DNA of 64,000 nt, taken from the NCBI GenBank assembly GCA_965229615.1, contig OZ245890.1:744001-808000 (forward strand), in the 5' to 3' direction. This document shows positions 1-9,394 of this stretch, one piece after another. The translations under genes and the position numbers were made by a program. Positions within the stretch are counted from its first letter, which is position 1, and every line of letters begins with the position of its first letter. The stretch is from G965229615 sp965229615. GTDB lineage: Bacteria > Pseudomonadota > Alphaproteobacteria > Rickettsiales > Midichloriaceae. The notes beneath the pieces are model-generated. The model was not told the DNA's origin and ran no database searches. It worked only from the letters and a program-made list of their open reading frames with translations.

Positions 1-56
1 ATGTTCTTGCATTAATATTGGATGATATAACAATACTAAATAGTTCATATTAATAT

Positions 57-980
57 ATGTTCAAAAATCAATACAATCTTTCGAAACAACTACAATATCA
101 GAAACCATACTGGTTTTCGCAATCTGTTGTGTTCATAATTAGTCATTGTATCGTATGTATATTGCTATGTTGTGAAAGCTCAGCTACACACACAAAACTC
201 AACCACTATCCAACATCCAATCTGGATAAATATGCTAGCATTGTTGTTGATGTTAAGAGATTGAAGGTATTACATCAGTATAATGCAATAGCTAAAAGAC
301 ATCCAGCATCTCTCACCAAAATGATGACAATTTACCTCACATTTGACGCATTGCAGAAAAAAAAGATTACTTTACATCAAAAAATCAAGGTTTCCAAACT
401 TGCTAGCATGCAAAAACCATCTATTTTAGGACTTAAGCCTGGGGAATATATCACTGTAAAAGATGCAATATATGCTATGATAGTGAAGTCGGCAAATGAT
501 GCAACATTTGCTATAGCTGAAACATTAGGCAATGGTAATGTTAACAAATTTATTATGATGATGAATCGTAAGGCAAAACAAGTAGGTATGCATAATACCC
601 GCTTCATGACACCACATGGATGGCATCATGCAAAACAGTATACAACAGCATATGACATGGCAAAACTTGCGATAGCATTACGTAAGTATCATGGTAGATA
701 TTATAAAATGTTTTCAAGTAAAAGCTTTACTTTCAAAGGAAAAGTTATTAAAACGCATAACAAGGTTTTATCACACCAAATTGGCATAGATGGTTTGAAA
801 ACAGGTTTCACAATACCATCAGGCTTTAATATAGCTACATCCATGAAAAATAGAAATTCAAACATCGTGACAATTGTGATGGGCGGTGATTCGGCAAAGT
901 CTCGTGATGAACATGTAATGTATCTTATCAACAGATTTCTACCAAACACAACTAAGAAAAAAATAACAAGAAATGTTTAA
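57..980 (+). CDS. dacF: D-alanyl-D-alanine carboxypeptidase (PBP5/DacF family)
   Basis: This is a periplasmic serine peptidase of the penicillin-binding type that removes the terminal D-alanine from peptidoglycan peptides. All three active-site motifs of the S11 family are present: SLTK at residues 85-88 (nucleophile S85, general base K88), SAN at 145-147 and KTG at 248-250. A hydrophobic stretch at about residues 19-42 fits a signal peptide or anchor. The protein stops at 307 residues, shorter than E. coli PBP5 (about 400), so the C-terminal beta domain and amphipathic membrane anchor appear to be missing. The stop codon is directly followed by the start of gmk, so the two are probably co-transcribed. 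The family is certain; the exact paralogue name is not. Confidence 0.93.
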   Translation: MFKNQYNLSKQLQYQKPYWFSQSVVFIISHCIVCILLCCESSATHTKLNHYPTSNLDKYASIVVDVKRLKVLHQYNAIAKRHPASLTKMMTIYLTFDALQKKKITLHQKIKVSKLASMQKPSILGLKPGEYITVKDAIYAMIVKSANDATFAIAETLGNGNVNKFIMMMNRKAKQVGMHNTRFMTPHGWHHAKQYTTAYDMAKLAIALRKYHGRYYKMFSSKSFTFKGKVIKTHNKVLSHQIGIDGLKTGFTIPSGFNIATSMKNRNSNIVTIVMGGDSAKSRDEHVMYLINRFLPNTTKKKITRNV

Positions 981-1652
981 GTGGATTCAATGATCAACCT
1001 TGATATAAAGAGAAGGGGTTTTATGCTTGTGTTGTCAGCACCATCAGGCACTGGAAAAACAACGATGGCCAAGAGGTTAATGGAAGCAGATGATCATATA
1101 CATTGGTCCATCTCAGTTACAACAAGACCTATGAGATCGGGAGAAGTGGATGGTGTAGATTACCATTTTGTAACGATAGATAAGTTTAAGGCAATGGTTG
1201 CACATGGACAACTGCTTGAATATGCTGAGGTTTTCGGAAATTTTTATGGCACACCACGTGCAACAGTCGAATCATATTTAAGTGATGGAGAAGATGTGTT
1301 ATTTGACATAGAATGGCAAGGACATAGACAACTCATCAGTTCTGCAAGACCTGACGTCACAAGTGTTTTTATATTGCCACCCTCTAAAAGCGAACTGCTC
1401 AAGCGCTTAAAAACTAGAAATCTCGATGATGATAATATCATTAAGAATAGAATAGACCATGTAAATTTTGAATTGAGTCATTGGCATGAATATGATTATC
1501 ATATCATCAATAGGGATCTTGATGAAAGCATGGAAAAACTACACGCGATATTAAGAGCAGAGAGGCTAAGAAAAACCCGAAGAGTAGGCTTGGCTGGATT
1601 TGTTGGTGATTTGCTGAGGGAAGAAATAGATGATACCCTCAACCAAAGTTAA
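981..1652 (+). CDS. gmk: Guanylate kinase
   Basis: Phosphorylates GMP to GDP with ATP in the cytoplasm, an essential step of purine nucleotide supply. The P-loop SGTGKT lies at about residues 22-27 and is followed by the GMP-binding region (TTRPMRSGEVDGVDYHF), both typical of the family. Length is 223 residues against about 207 in E. coli. Two starts are possible: GTG at 981, directly after the dacF stop, or ATG at 990; both leave the catalytic core intact. The C-terminal end overlaps the 3' end of the convergent gshB by four bases. Identification is firm. Confidence 0.96.
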   Translation: MDSMINLDIKRRGFMLVLSAPSGTGKTTMAKRLMEADDHIHWSISVTTRPMRSGEVDGVDYHFVTIDKFKAMVAHGQLLEYAEVFGNFYGTPRATVESYLSDGEDVLFDIEWQGHRQLISSARPDVTSVFILPPSKSELLKRLKTRNLDDDNIIKNRIDHVNFELSHWHEYDYHIINRDLDESMEKLHAILRAERLRKTRRVGLAGFVGDLLREEIDDTLNQS

Positions 1653-2683
1653 TGAAAATATTGCTCCATTTTGTCGACAACAAGTTGATGTGTGTTTGAA
1701 AACTGTATCGTATCTGTTGTGACTAATAGTGACGGGGAGGTAATATTGATTTCTATGATTAAACCCTTTAGTAAGTCAATGCCTGCTAAAAATATTCCCA
1801 TGGCTTGTAGTTCTAATGCTAGTATTTTGCATAATGTTACTTCCTCGTCATTTAAAGTTGTTGTCTCAGCCGTTGCGCCAGCAACAATATTTGTTAAAAA
1901 ACTTCCATCCATCGGTGTTCTCTTCACAACTCCTACTATTTCGCCATCACATATTACAACTCGTTTATCACCATATATGACATCTGGTATGAACTGTTGT
2001 GCAATGATTGGCAAGTGATTATCGCATTGTAAAAACTTTTCTATAATTTGCTTTGATGTATTATATTGTGATACTTTCATTACGTCTTGTCCCCCATAGT
2101 TATATAGCTGTTTTAATATAATTGAATCGTGTTTTTGTAGAAGATCCATAATAGGCTTAATATCTGACGTAATAATTGTATCTGGTATGATTACTGACTG
2201 TCGCAAATTATGTTTTTGCTTGATAATGCGAGACAGTGATATAGGTAATACCTTTTCAGCATTATTTCGAATTGTACTAGGACTATTCATTATAAATGGT
2301 ATTTTACTACCTTCAGAGCCATTTTCTAAGATTGATAATAAGATAGTTGAAGTAATATACTGCATATTAAATGGTGGATTTTGCCTCACCATAATGCATG
2401 AAACTTCAGATAAATCCATCGTTACAAGATCTGAAATCTTTTCATATGAAACAAGTGATATACCGCTCATATAACGTTTTATGCTGAGATAATATCCTGT
2501 TGCATATACCTGACTATTGATGCTTATTAGCTTATCGTATACATACCAAAATATCTTGTAACCGCGCGCATATAATTCACTTGCTATCAGTAAACTGCTA
2601 TCAAGATGCAGTTTTAAGCTTTCCAATGCATCACCTTGTATCGCAATTATCTTGTCTCGGTTGTTGCTGTTTTTTTCTACCAT
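1649..2683 (-). CDS. gshB: Glutathione synthetase (ATP-grasp)
   Basis: Joins gamma-glutamylcysteine and glycine to make glutathione, using ATP. The sequence has the bacterial GshB layout: an N-terminal domain, a VRQNPPFN motif corresponding to the family's RKDPPFD, the ATP-grasp domain with KQLYNYGGQDV, and the RVVICDGEIVGVVKR strand. ATG at 2683 puts the first beta strand (KIIAIQGD) near the N-terminus as in E. coli; an ATG at 2704 would add seven residues. In either case the gene starts inside the upstream fur coding region, overlapping it by 53 or 74 bases. That is a large overlap and suggests translational coupling. No gshA is seen in this window. Confidence 0.9.
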   Translation of the reverse strand: MVEKNSNNRDKIIAIQGDALESLKLHLDSSLLIASELYARGYKIFWYVYDKLISINSQVYATGYYLSIKRYMSGISLVSYEKISDLVTMDLSEVSCIMVRQNPPFNMQYITSTILLSILENGSEGSKIPFIMNSPSTIRNNAEKVLPISLSRIIKQKHNLRQSVIIPDTIITSDIKPIMDLLQKHDSIILKQLYNYGGQDVMKVSQYNTSKQIIEKFLQCDNHLPIIAQQFIPDVIYGDKRVVICDGEIVGVVKRTPMDGSFLTNIVAGATAETTTLNDEEVTLCKILALELQAMGIFLAGIDLLKGLIIEINITSPSLLVTTDTIQFSNTHQLVVDKMEQYFH

Positions 2684-3107
2684 ATAACTCAAATTTGCTT
2701 TCAATTATTGTATATCCAAGTTTCTCCCCTATTCTTGTTTTAAGCTTTTCTATTTCCTCATCGAAGAACTCTATAATGCTACCATCGTCTTTATCTATCA
2801 GATGGTAATGCTGCATCTCATCAGTATTAATTTCATATCTTGCCTTGCCATCACCTATTTCAAGACGGCTAACGATTTTACAATTTTCAAAAACATTAAT
2901 TGTTCTATAGACTGTTGCAAGACTAATCTTTGAATTGATGGCACTGGCTCTAGAATATATCTCCTCAGCATCAGGATGATCATCAGCGTCACACATTACA
3001 GAGATGATAACCTTGCGATGTGTAGTAATATTAATGCAACACTTCTTACATTTACTTTCAACCAATGCAAGCATAGATTGTTTTTTCATATTTGTTTTTT
3101 TAACCAT
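2631..3107 (-). CDS. fur: Fur-family transcriptional regulator
   Basis: A winged-helix metal-responsive repressor of the Fur/Zur/PerR family. The DNA-binding helix region (HPDAEEIYSRA followed by SLATVYRTI) is well conserved. The metal region is degenerate: the usual HHHLIC is replaced by QHYHLIDKDDG, and no CxxC zinc pair is visible in the C-terminal half. Cysteines instead cluster near the N-terminus (KCKKCC). It may therefore sense a different signal or bind metal differently from classical Fur. It lies between holC and gshB and overlaps both (22 bases with holC, at least 53 with gshB), so these three reverse genes form one unit. The family is confident; the metal specificity is unknown. 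Confidence 0.85.
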   Translation of the reverse strand: MVKKTNMKKQSMLALVESKCKKCCINITTHRKVIISVMCDADDHPDAEEIYSRASAINSKISLATVYRTINVFENCKIVSRLEIGDGKARYEINTDEMQHYHLIDKDDGSIIEFFDEEIEKLKTRIGEKLGYTIIESKFELYGRKKQQQPRQDNCDTR

Positions 3108-3607
3108 CTTCCATTGTTGTTTTGTTCTATGATGAATGTTGTTGTATTATTACCGATGAAACTATTCAAACAATGGCTCTCAATGCAATCCAATGCAGTA
3201 TGTTTCGTCACACAATGTTTCGTCACACATAGTAATAAAATTTTTTGGAAGCAAAATTTTCTGTTCAATGAATCATTGTTACTGACAATTAATTCTCGAT
3301 CAAAAAATATTGGATGATCAACTGATATCATAATGGTTGCATTATTTGCTGGCGTTAATTCAGCATCGACCCCTAGCAGCACTGTCTGTTCATTTTGATA
3401 TGGATCATCTAACGTACCATGAGGTAAAAAGGATAGTTGATTGTATGACCATAGTATAGCATCAAGATGTTTCATCTCTTTGGCGTCTTTGCACAGTATA
3501 TAAATGCGATTGCCTTGTAAAACCACTGTTTCTACAAGTTTTGTCAGGACATTTATTAATGCATCTGAAGTTGTTTTATATATATTGATTTCTTGTACAT
3601 TCATCAT
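3086..3607 (-). CDS. holC: DNA polymerase III chi subunit
   Basis: The chi subunit of the clamp-loader assembly links DNA polymerase III to single-stranded DNA-binding protein. The N-terminal INIYKTTSDAL, the RIYILCKDAKEMKHLDAILW segment and the SFLPHG motif match the HolC family. The protein has 173 residues against about 147 in E. coli. Part of the extra length is in the C-terminal third, where an exact 15-base tandem duplication creates the peptide CVTKHCVTKH. It is the first gene of the reverse chain holC-fur-gshB and overlaps fur by 22 bases. Confidence 0.82.
   Translation of the reverse strand: MMNVQEINIYKTTSDALINVLTKLVETVVLQGNRIYILCKDAKEMKHLDAILWSYNQLSFLPHGTLDDPYQNEQTVLLGVDAELTPANNATIMISVDHPIFFDRELIVSNNDSLNRKFCFQKILLLCVTKHCVTKHTALDCIESHCLNSFIGNNTTTFIIEQNNNGRWLKKQI
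3201..3230. repeat. Exact 15-bp tandem duplication inside holC
   Basis: Two perfect copies of ATGTTTCGTCACACA lie head to tail (3201-3215 and 3216-3230). The unit is a multiple of three, so it inserts five residues in frame into HolC without breaking the protein. Confidence 0.95.
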
Positions 3608-3831
3608 GCTGCATCAAAGTTTAATAACATTAATCTATAATATTTTGATAATTTCCACCAAATGATAACATATAGCAAGTTATAAAACAAAAAAGATGTT
3701 GATGCTACCCATGAAAGGTGGCAGAATAGTTTGTAAACCGGATGAATCAGCTGTTTTCTGGTGTTTTATTACTACTGTTATGCTCAAATATATCAGCATG
3801 TGATAATTGTTGAAAAGAAATATTGATTATT

Positions 3832-6513
3832 ATGCAACATTATAATGCAACTCTAATACATAATGACAGCGAGTATAGGTATTTTGATATAAAAGCTGCA
3901 GCAAATGATATGGATATATCAATTGATTTGATGCCATTTAGTATCAGAGTGATATTTGAAAATCTTCTGCGTAACAGTGAAAAAGATTCAGAAAACAATA
4001 TAGAGATTTTCAAATACCTTTCACGAAAGTACTCTTCCATTGCTTCTACAACATCTGAAGAGTATGATATATCATTTTACCCTGCAAGAGTTCTCATGCA
4101 AGATTTCACAGGTGTACCTGCTGTGGTGGATATAGCAGCAATGCGCGATGCCACAGCAGACTTTGGTTGTGATCCCGCAGAAGTGAATCCAAACATTCCA
4201 GTTGATCTCGTGATAGACCATTCAGTGCAGGTAGACAAATATGGTACTTCTGTTGCATTCAAGGAAAATACCGATATAGAATTCGCACGCAATAATGAAA
4301 GGTATGAGTTTCTCAAGTGGGCACAGCAATCACTGAAAAAGTTTCGTGTTGTACCACCAGGCACTGGTATATGTCATCAAGTAAATCTTGAATACTTGGC
4401 AAAGGTTGTTTTTGTTGTGGCAAATGCAGAGGGAAATTTATGCTATCCTGATACTCTTGTAGGCACTGATAGTCATACAACCATGGTAAACGCACTTGGA
4501 GTGCTTGGATGGGGAGTAGGAGGTATAGAAGCTGAGGCTGCGATGTTGGGTGAGCCAATATCAATGCTATTGCCAAATGTTGTTGGAGTACATTTAACTG
4601 GTAGATTAAGAAGTGGAGTTACAGCAACAGATTTGGTGCTAACAATTACACATGAATTGCGAAAACTCAATGTTGTAGGAAAATTTGTTGAATTTTATGG
4701 TGATGGACTACAACACTTGTCATTGGCAGATAGAGCAACAGTTAGTAACATGGCACCAGAGTATGGCGCAACATGTGGATTCTTTCCGATCGATGCTGAG
4801 GTAATGAAATATTTATATCTTTCTGGTAGAAGTGACGAATCTATAGCGACATGTGAGAAGTATGCTAAACAACAAGGTTTATGGTACGACCACAGTGAAA
4901 GCACAAATAGTAAAATAAAATACGATGAAAAACTAGAGATAAAACTAGATGAAATCAAACTATCCGTTGCAGGGCCATACCGTCCTCAGGATAAGGTTTT
5001 ACTTGAAGATGCAGCAAAAAACTTCGCTACTAATTTATCTGCTCTCAACAAAAATCCGCAAAATTTAGGTGAAAAAATCCAATTGCAAAATGGTGAGTTA
5101 AAAAATGGTAGTATTGTAATATCAGCAATAACCAGTTGCACCAATACATCAAATCCATTTGCTATGATTGCTGCAGGATTATTGGCAAAGAAAGCAGTGA
5201 TGTATGGATTACATGTAAAACCATGGGTGAAAACATCATTCGCACCAGGTTCAAAGGTAGTAACAGAATACATACAAAAAGCAGGGTTACAAGAATATCT
5301 CGATGCACTTGGCTTCAACCTAGTAGGCTATGGTTGTACAACATGCATAGGGAATTCTGGTCCTCTTAACCATGATGTTGAAAATGCCATCATTGAAAAT
5401 CAACTTGTAACTGTGAGTGTGTTATCGGGCAATAGGAATTTTGAAGGCAGAGTGCATCCACTTGTGCGAGCAAATTATTTAGCTGCACCAATGTTATGTG
5501 TTGCCTATGCATTGGTTGGTTCATTCAATGTTGATATTACCAAAGATGTTATTGGTAAAACCACAGATGGAAAAAAAATTTTCTTGAATGATATAATGCC
5601 AACAAGCAATGAGGTGAATACACTGGTAAATTCAGTTGTCACAAGAGAGATGTTCGTTGAAAAATACGCATCTGTATTTGATGGAGATAACAACTGGAAA
5701 TCACTGCAAGATACTTCATCAATACAATATGCTTGGAATGAAAATAGTACCTACATAAAACATCCACCATACTTTGATGGTTTTACAAAACACTCTGCTA
5801 GTACAAGAAGTCTGTTAAAGAACGTACATGAAGCAAGGATACTTGCTATATTTGGTGATAGTATTACGACAGATCATATAAGCCCAGCTGGCAGTATTGC
5901 TAAAAATTCTCCAGCAGCAAAATATCTAATAGAATGTGGTATATCACATGCTGATTTTAATTCATATGGTGCACGTCGTGGTAACCACGAGGTGATGATG
6001 CGTGGTACATTTGCAAATGTAAGAATTCGCAATAAAATGGTGCCAAAAGTTGAAGGTGGTTATACGCAGTATAATGATGAAATAATGAGTATATATGACG
6101 CATCAGTGCTCTACAAGCAAGCAGCAAAACCTCTAGTAATATTTGCAGGTAAAAACTATGGTACTGGTTCTTCAAGGGATTGGGCAGCAAAAGGCACATT
6201 TCTTCTTGGAGTGAAATGTGTTATTGCTGAGAGTTTTGAGAGAATACACCGCTCCAATCTCATTGGTATGGGTGTTATACCACTGCAGCTATCACAACCT
6301 GTTACTTCATTGGAATTAACTGGTCGCGAGGTGGTTGAAATTGGTGGTCTTGAAGACGAGCTCATACCAAAGCAAAAGATTGTATGTAAAATAATAAACG
6401 ATCACAACACAAGGCTGGTTGATCTAATGCTCTGTGTTGATACAGAACGTGAGATAGAATATCTACAGGGAGGTGGCATCATGCAATATGTTCTTGCGAA
6501 AAAATTACGCTGA
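3832..6513 (+). CDS. acnA: Aconitate hydratase A
   Basis: Converts citrate to isocitrate in the TCA cycle through a [4Fe-4S] cluster. It is full length (893 residues from this start; E. coli AcnA has 891). The cluster cysteines are in SCTNTSNP (about C436) and GCTTCIGNSGP (about C502 and C505), counted from this start. The swivel domain carries GARRGNHEVMMRGTF and GTGSSRDWAAKG. ATG at 3832 was chosen over TTG at 3823 because it has an AAGAAA-rich stretch upstream and matches the usual family N-terminus. The gene stands alone, with 215 bp upstream and the convergent lipoprotein gene eight bases downstream. Confidence 0.97.
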   Translation: MQHYNATLIHNDSEYRYFDIKAAANDMDISIDLMPFSIRVIFENLLRNSEKDSENNIEIFKYLSRKYSSIASTTSEEYDISFYPARVLMQDFTGVPAVVDIAAMRDATADFGCDPAEVNPNIPVDLVIDHSVQVDKYGTSVAFKENTDIEFARNNERYEFLKWAQQSLKKFRVVPPGTGICHQVNLEYLAKVVFVVANAEGNLCYPDTLVGTDSHTTMVNALGVLGWGVGGIEAEAAMLGEPISMLLPNVVGVHLTGRLRSGVTATDLVLTITHELRKLNVVGKFVEFYGDGLQHLSLADRATVSNMAPEYGATCGFFPIDAEVMKYLYLSGRSDESIATCEKYAKQQGLWYDHSESTNSKIKYDEKLEIKLDEIKLSVAGPYRPQDKVLLEDAAKNFATNLSALNKNPQNLGEKIQLQNGELKNGSIVISAITSCTNTSNPFAMIAAGLLAKKAVMYGLHVKPWVKTSFAPGSKVVTEYIQKAGLQEYLDALGFNLVGYGCTTCIGNSGPLNHDVENAIIENQLVTVSVLSGNRNFEGRVHPLVRANYLAAPMLCVAYALVGSFNVDITKDVIGKTTDGKKIFLNDIMPTSNEVNTLVNSVVTREMFVEKYASVFDGDNNWKSLQDTSSIQYAWNENSTYIKHPPYFDGFTKHSASTRSLLKNVHEARILAIFGDSITTDHISPAGSIAKNSPAAKYLIECGISHADFNSYGARRGNHEVMMRGTFANVRIRNKMVPKVEGGYTQYNDEIMSIYDASVLYKQAAKPLVIFAGKNYGTGSSRDWAAKGTFLLGVKCVIAESFERIHRSNLIGMGVIPLQLSQPVTSLELTGREVVEIGGLEDELIPKQKIVCKIINDHNTRLVDLMLCVDTEREIEYLQGGGIMQYVLAKKLR

Positions 6514-6520
6514 TGATTCA

Positions 6521-6787
6521 TCACTGTTTCAGATTTGTTCTGCCCTGTGTTATTGCCTGTTGTATCTCACTCCTCCAAGCACTTGTGTGACCATCATTTG
6601 TATCATCCTTTGCCATACCACCACTACTGACAAACTCATTATAATACACATTACGGCGCTTACTGAAATCTATGTTCTTTTGCCATTTATTTCTCTGTGC
6701 TGGTCCTGCACATCCAGCCATAACAAGCATTGAAATAACAAGAGCAACACTTAAGATTCTACTATGCGTTTGTTTGTTAGTAATCAT
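6521..6787 (-). CDS. Small lipoprotein of unknown function
   Basis: An 88-residue protein with a lipoprotein signal peptide: a basic N-terminus, a hydrophobic core at about residues 11-23 and a lipobox ending MAGC, so the predicted lipidated cysteine is C25. The rest is polar with no recognised domain. It would be matured by Lgt, LspA and the Lnt encoded at 44.9-46.6 kb, and could be sorted by the Lol system (lolA and lolD are in this window). It is the last gene of the reverse metG-rpmJ group. Function is not recognised. Confidence 0.7.
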   Translation of the reverse strand: MITNKQTHSRILSVALVISMLVMAGCAGPAQRNKWQKNIDFSKRRNVYYNEFVSSGGMAKDDTNDGHTSAWRSEIQQAITQGRTNLKQ

Positions 6788-6840
6788 AATGAATTGCCAA
6801 TCATATTGCGATCTGTAATTACAAGGGATGCCACGTGGAA

Positions 6841-6966
6841 CTAACCTTGTCTTGCTTTAAATCTAGGGTTCTTTTTATTTATTACATATAGCCTCCCTTT
6901 GCGTTTGACAAGCTGACAATTGCTATCACGCTTTTTAGCACTTTTAAGTGATGATAAGACCTTCAT
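6841..6966 (-). CDS. rpmJ: 50S ribosomal protein L36
   Basis: A 41-residue basic protein beginning [11 protein letters not shown] and ending NPRFKARQG, the typical L36 pattern. Instead of the zinc-binding C..C..C..H set of many L36 proteins it keeps only one cysteine (SNCQLV), so it is the zinc-free type common in Proteobacteria. It lies between metG and the small lipoprotein gene on the reverse strand. Confidence 0.93.
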   Translation of the reverse strand: MKVLSSLKSAKKRDSNCQLVKRKGRLYVINKKNPRFKARQG

Positions 6967-7050
6967 TTTTCAATTTTGTTTTTCTTTTTTAGAAAGATGC
7001 ATGTACATTCATGTTTACAACATATCACCACACCTTGCAAGTGTGATTTT

Positions 7051-8550
7051 TCATTCTAGCCTCGTAAAGGCATATTCTATCTTGTTCAAAGTACTATTAG
7101 CCTTTATTTGATCATTAATTACAGCAAACTGCACACGATTCGCATTGCCATAAAAAATCGATATAATTCGACCTACACTATCAGGTGCAAATGGTTGCAT
7201 TAGAACACCAATAACCCTCACACATTCTAGCAACACAAAAATCACATTATTCATTCTATCAATGTCATGATCTTTCAACCTCCATGGAGCACTTTTTTCC
7301 ATATAGGCATTTGCTTTATGCCCTACTTCAAGAATGCAATTAATAGCTTCATGTATTGCATACGCATTCATAAATTCTCTAACATCAGTCATAACACCAT
7401 ACACACTCGCAAGCATCTCAATATCATTATCACACAAATTGCTATGCTGAGGCACTTTTCCTCCATAATATCGATGTGTAAATGCTAGAACTCTTTGAAC
7501 TAAATTACCTATATTATTTACCAATTCTACATTGATTCTCTGCACAAACGCATCACGACAATAATTACCATCTCTACCCAATGGCATTTCACGCAACATA
7601 AAATAACGCATACAGTCTCCATTAAATTCATCGATGATGTCGTTTGGATCGATAACATTACCAAGCGATTTTGACATCTTTTCCCCCTTATTCTTCCACC
7701 AACCATGGGCAAAAATCTGTTTTGGTAATGGTAAATCTACAGCCATTAGAAATGCAGGCCAGTACACAGCATGAAATTGTAATATATCCTTACCAATAAG
7801 ATGCAAATCGCATGGCCAAAACTGCACTTTATCAACTATATGTAATGCTGAAATGTAGTTGAACAAAGCATCCAGCCATACATACATGACATGTTGATCA
7901 TCACCCGGAACAGGTATTCCCCATTTCACAGCAATTCTTGAAATCGAAATATCCCTCAGACCTGATCTCACAAAAGCTTTAACTTCATTGTATCTTGAAC
8001 CTGGCAAAACAAAATTTGGATTTTGTTCAAAGAAGCTTAATAATTTTTCTCCAAATGCAGATAGTTTAAAAAAATAACTCGGTTCTTCAACCCATTCAAC
8101 CTCCGCACCAGTCGGTGCTTTGCCATCAACCAATTCTAATTCGTTATAAAAAGCTTCATCTCTTGTTGCATACCATCCCGAGTATTTACCAAGATATATA
8201 TAGCCTGTCTCCAACATTCTATTCCATATATTTTGCACAAATTTTTTGTGCTCATCATTCGTTGTCCTGATAAAATAATCGTGCTTGCAATTCATTTTTT
8301 CCCAAAGGTACTTAAACCGTGGAACTAATTGATCTACAAACTCTTGAGTATCAACTGAATGCCTCTCTGCTGCACGAAATATTTTCTGTCCATGCTCATC
8401 TGTACCTGTTAAAAACATGACATTATAACCATCTAGTCTTTTAAACCTGGCAATAGTATCAGATACTACAGTTGTGTATGCATGTCCAATATGCGGTACA
8501 TCGTTGGCATAGTATATTGGAGTTGTAATATAAAAATTCCTATCATTCAT
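7051..8550 (-). CDS. metG: Methionyl-tRNA synthetase
   Basis: A class I aminoacyl-tRNA synthetase that charges tRNA-Met. The HIGH signature is at residues 20-23 and KMSKS at 291-295. The 499-residue length matches the short form without the C-terminal dimerisation domain. The zinc knuckle cysteines of the long form are not seen, as expected for this subclass. The start codon directly abuts the fliQ stop, so a flagellar gene and a tRNA synthetase gene seem to share a transcript. Confidence 0.97.
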   Translation of the reverse strand: MNDRNFYITTPIYYANDVPHIGHAYTTVVSDTIARFKRLDGYNVMFLTGTDEHGQKIFRAAERHSVDTQEFVDQLVPRFKYLWEKMNCKHDYFIRTTNDEHKKFVQNIWNRMLETGYIYLGKYSGWYATRDEAFYNELELVDGKAPTGAEVEWVEEPSYFFKLSAFGEKLLSFFEQNPNFVLPGSRYNEVKAFVRSGLRDISISRIAVKWGIPVPGDDQHVMYVWLDALFNYISALHIVDKVQFWPCDLHLIGKDILQFHAVYWPAFLMAVDLPLPKQIFAHGWWKNKGEKMSKSLGNVIDPNDIIDEFNGDCMRYFMLREMPLGRDGNYCRDAFVQRINVELVNNIGNLVQRVLAFTHRYYGGKVPQHSNLCDNDIEMLASVYGVMTDVREFMNAYAIHEAINCILEVGHKANAYMEKSAPWRLKDHDIDRMNNVIFVLLECVRVIGVLMQPFAPDSVGRIISIFYGNANRVQFAVINDQIKANSTLNKIEYAFTRLE

Positions 8551-8817
8551 CTATTTCAGAGTTATTATCTGGTTAACAATTGTTTCGTTAAATGTTGAAA
8601 ATACAGTACCAAAATATGGTAGCAATAAAAAAACTGTAAAAAATATCGCCACCATTTTTGGTACAAATGTAATGGTTTGATCCTGTATTTGTGTGAGTGC
8701 TTGTATCAATGATACAATCAATCCAACTCCCAATGCAACCAATAATATTGGTAATGATATTTTAAGGGATACAGCAAGTGCATCACGCGATATATCAATG
8801 ATAAGATTCGTATCCAT
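8551..8817 (-). CDS. fliQ: Flagellar export apparatus protein FliQ
   Basis: An 88-residue inner-membrane protein of the type III export gate (FliP-FliQ-FliR). Two hydrophobic segments (about residues 18-40 and 54-75) flank the family motif IVSLIQALTQIQDQT and the following FVPK. It lies between secB and metG with no other flagellar gene nearby; flgG and flgA are 42 kb away. The homologous type III injectisome subunit (SctS) is the main alternative, but the presence of flgG and flgA favours a flagellar role. Confidence 0.93.
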   Translation of the reverse strand: MDTNLIIDISRDALAVSLKISLPILLVALGVGLIVSLIQALTQIQDQTITFVPKMVAIFFTVFLLLPYFGTVFSTFNETIVNQIITLK

Positions 8818-8824
8818 CTTTAAT

Positions 8825-9289
8825 TCATTCTTTATTGGTTATTTCATCACTTCTCTGCAAGTATAGACCCATAAAATCTACAGGAGCAAGCATGAGTGGA
8901 GGATAACCACCATCTCTAGTGACATCTGATATTACTCTTCTAACATATGGGAACATTATATTTGCACAATGCACCAGTAGTGTAACCTCCCTTGTTGCTG
9001 CATCAACATCATCCAATGAAAATAATCCGCCGTAATCTAGCTCTATCACGAAAGCCAAGCCTTCAGCAGTGCTCGCATTTATACTAATATGTATTATGAC
9101 CTCAAATACATTTTCATGCACTTGTCCTCCCTTTACATCTAAATCTACATTTATCTCTGGTTTCTCATTCGCTATAAGACTATATGGAGCTCTAGGATTT
9201 TCAAATGATAAATCTTTTATATACTGTGCATTCACTACAACTGCTCCTCTTGATGTATTACTATCCCCCTCATTGTTATTTAATGTCAT
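8825..9289 (-). CDS. secB: Protein-export chaperone SecB
   Basis: A cytoplasmic tetrameric chaperone that keeps preproteins unfolded and hands them to SecA. Family motifs include QYIKDLSFENP near the N-terminus, FPYVRRVISDVTRDGGYPPLML and a C-terminal PVDFMGLYLQR. Length (154 residues) is typical. It is followed after seven bases by fliQ on the same strand. The hydrophilic N-terminal tail of about 15 residues resembles other alphaproteobacterial SecB proteins. Confidence 0.95.
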   Translation of the reverse strand: MTLNNNEGDSNTSRGAVVVNAQYIKDLSFENPRAPYSLIANEKPEINVDLDVKGGQVHENVFEVIIHISINASTAEGLAFVIELDYGGLFSLDDVDAATREVTLLVHCANIMFPYVRRVISDVTRDGGYPPLMLAPVDFMGLYLQRSDEITNKE

Positions 9290-9394
9290 ATGAACAAGTA
9301 TTTAATATTAACAAACTTTTACAACATGCTAGAAAATATAAACACACATCAAAGAATTTGCAATCTATTGTTTATGAACATACAACTAGTTCCA

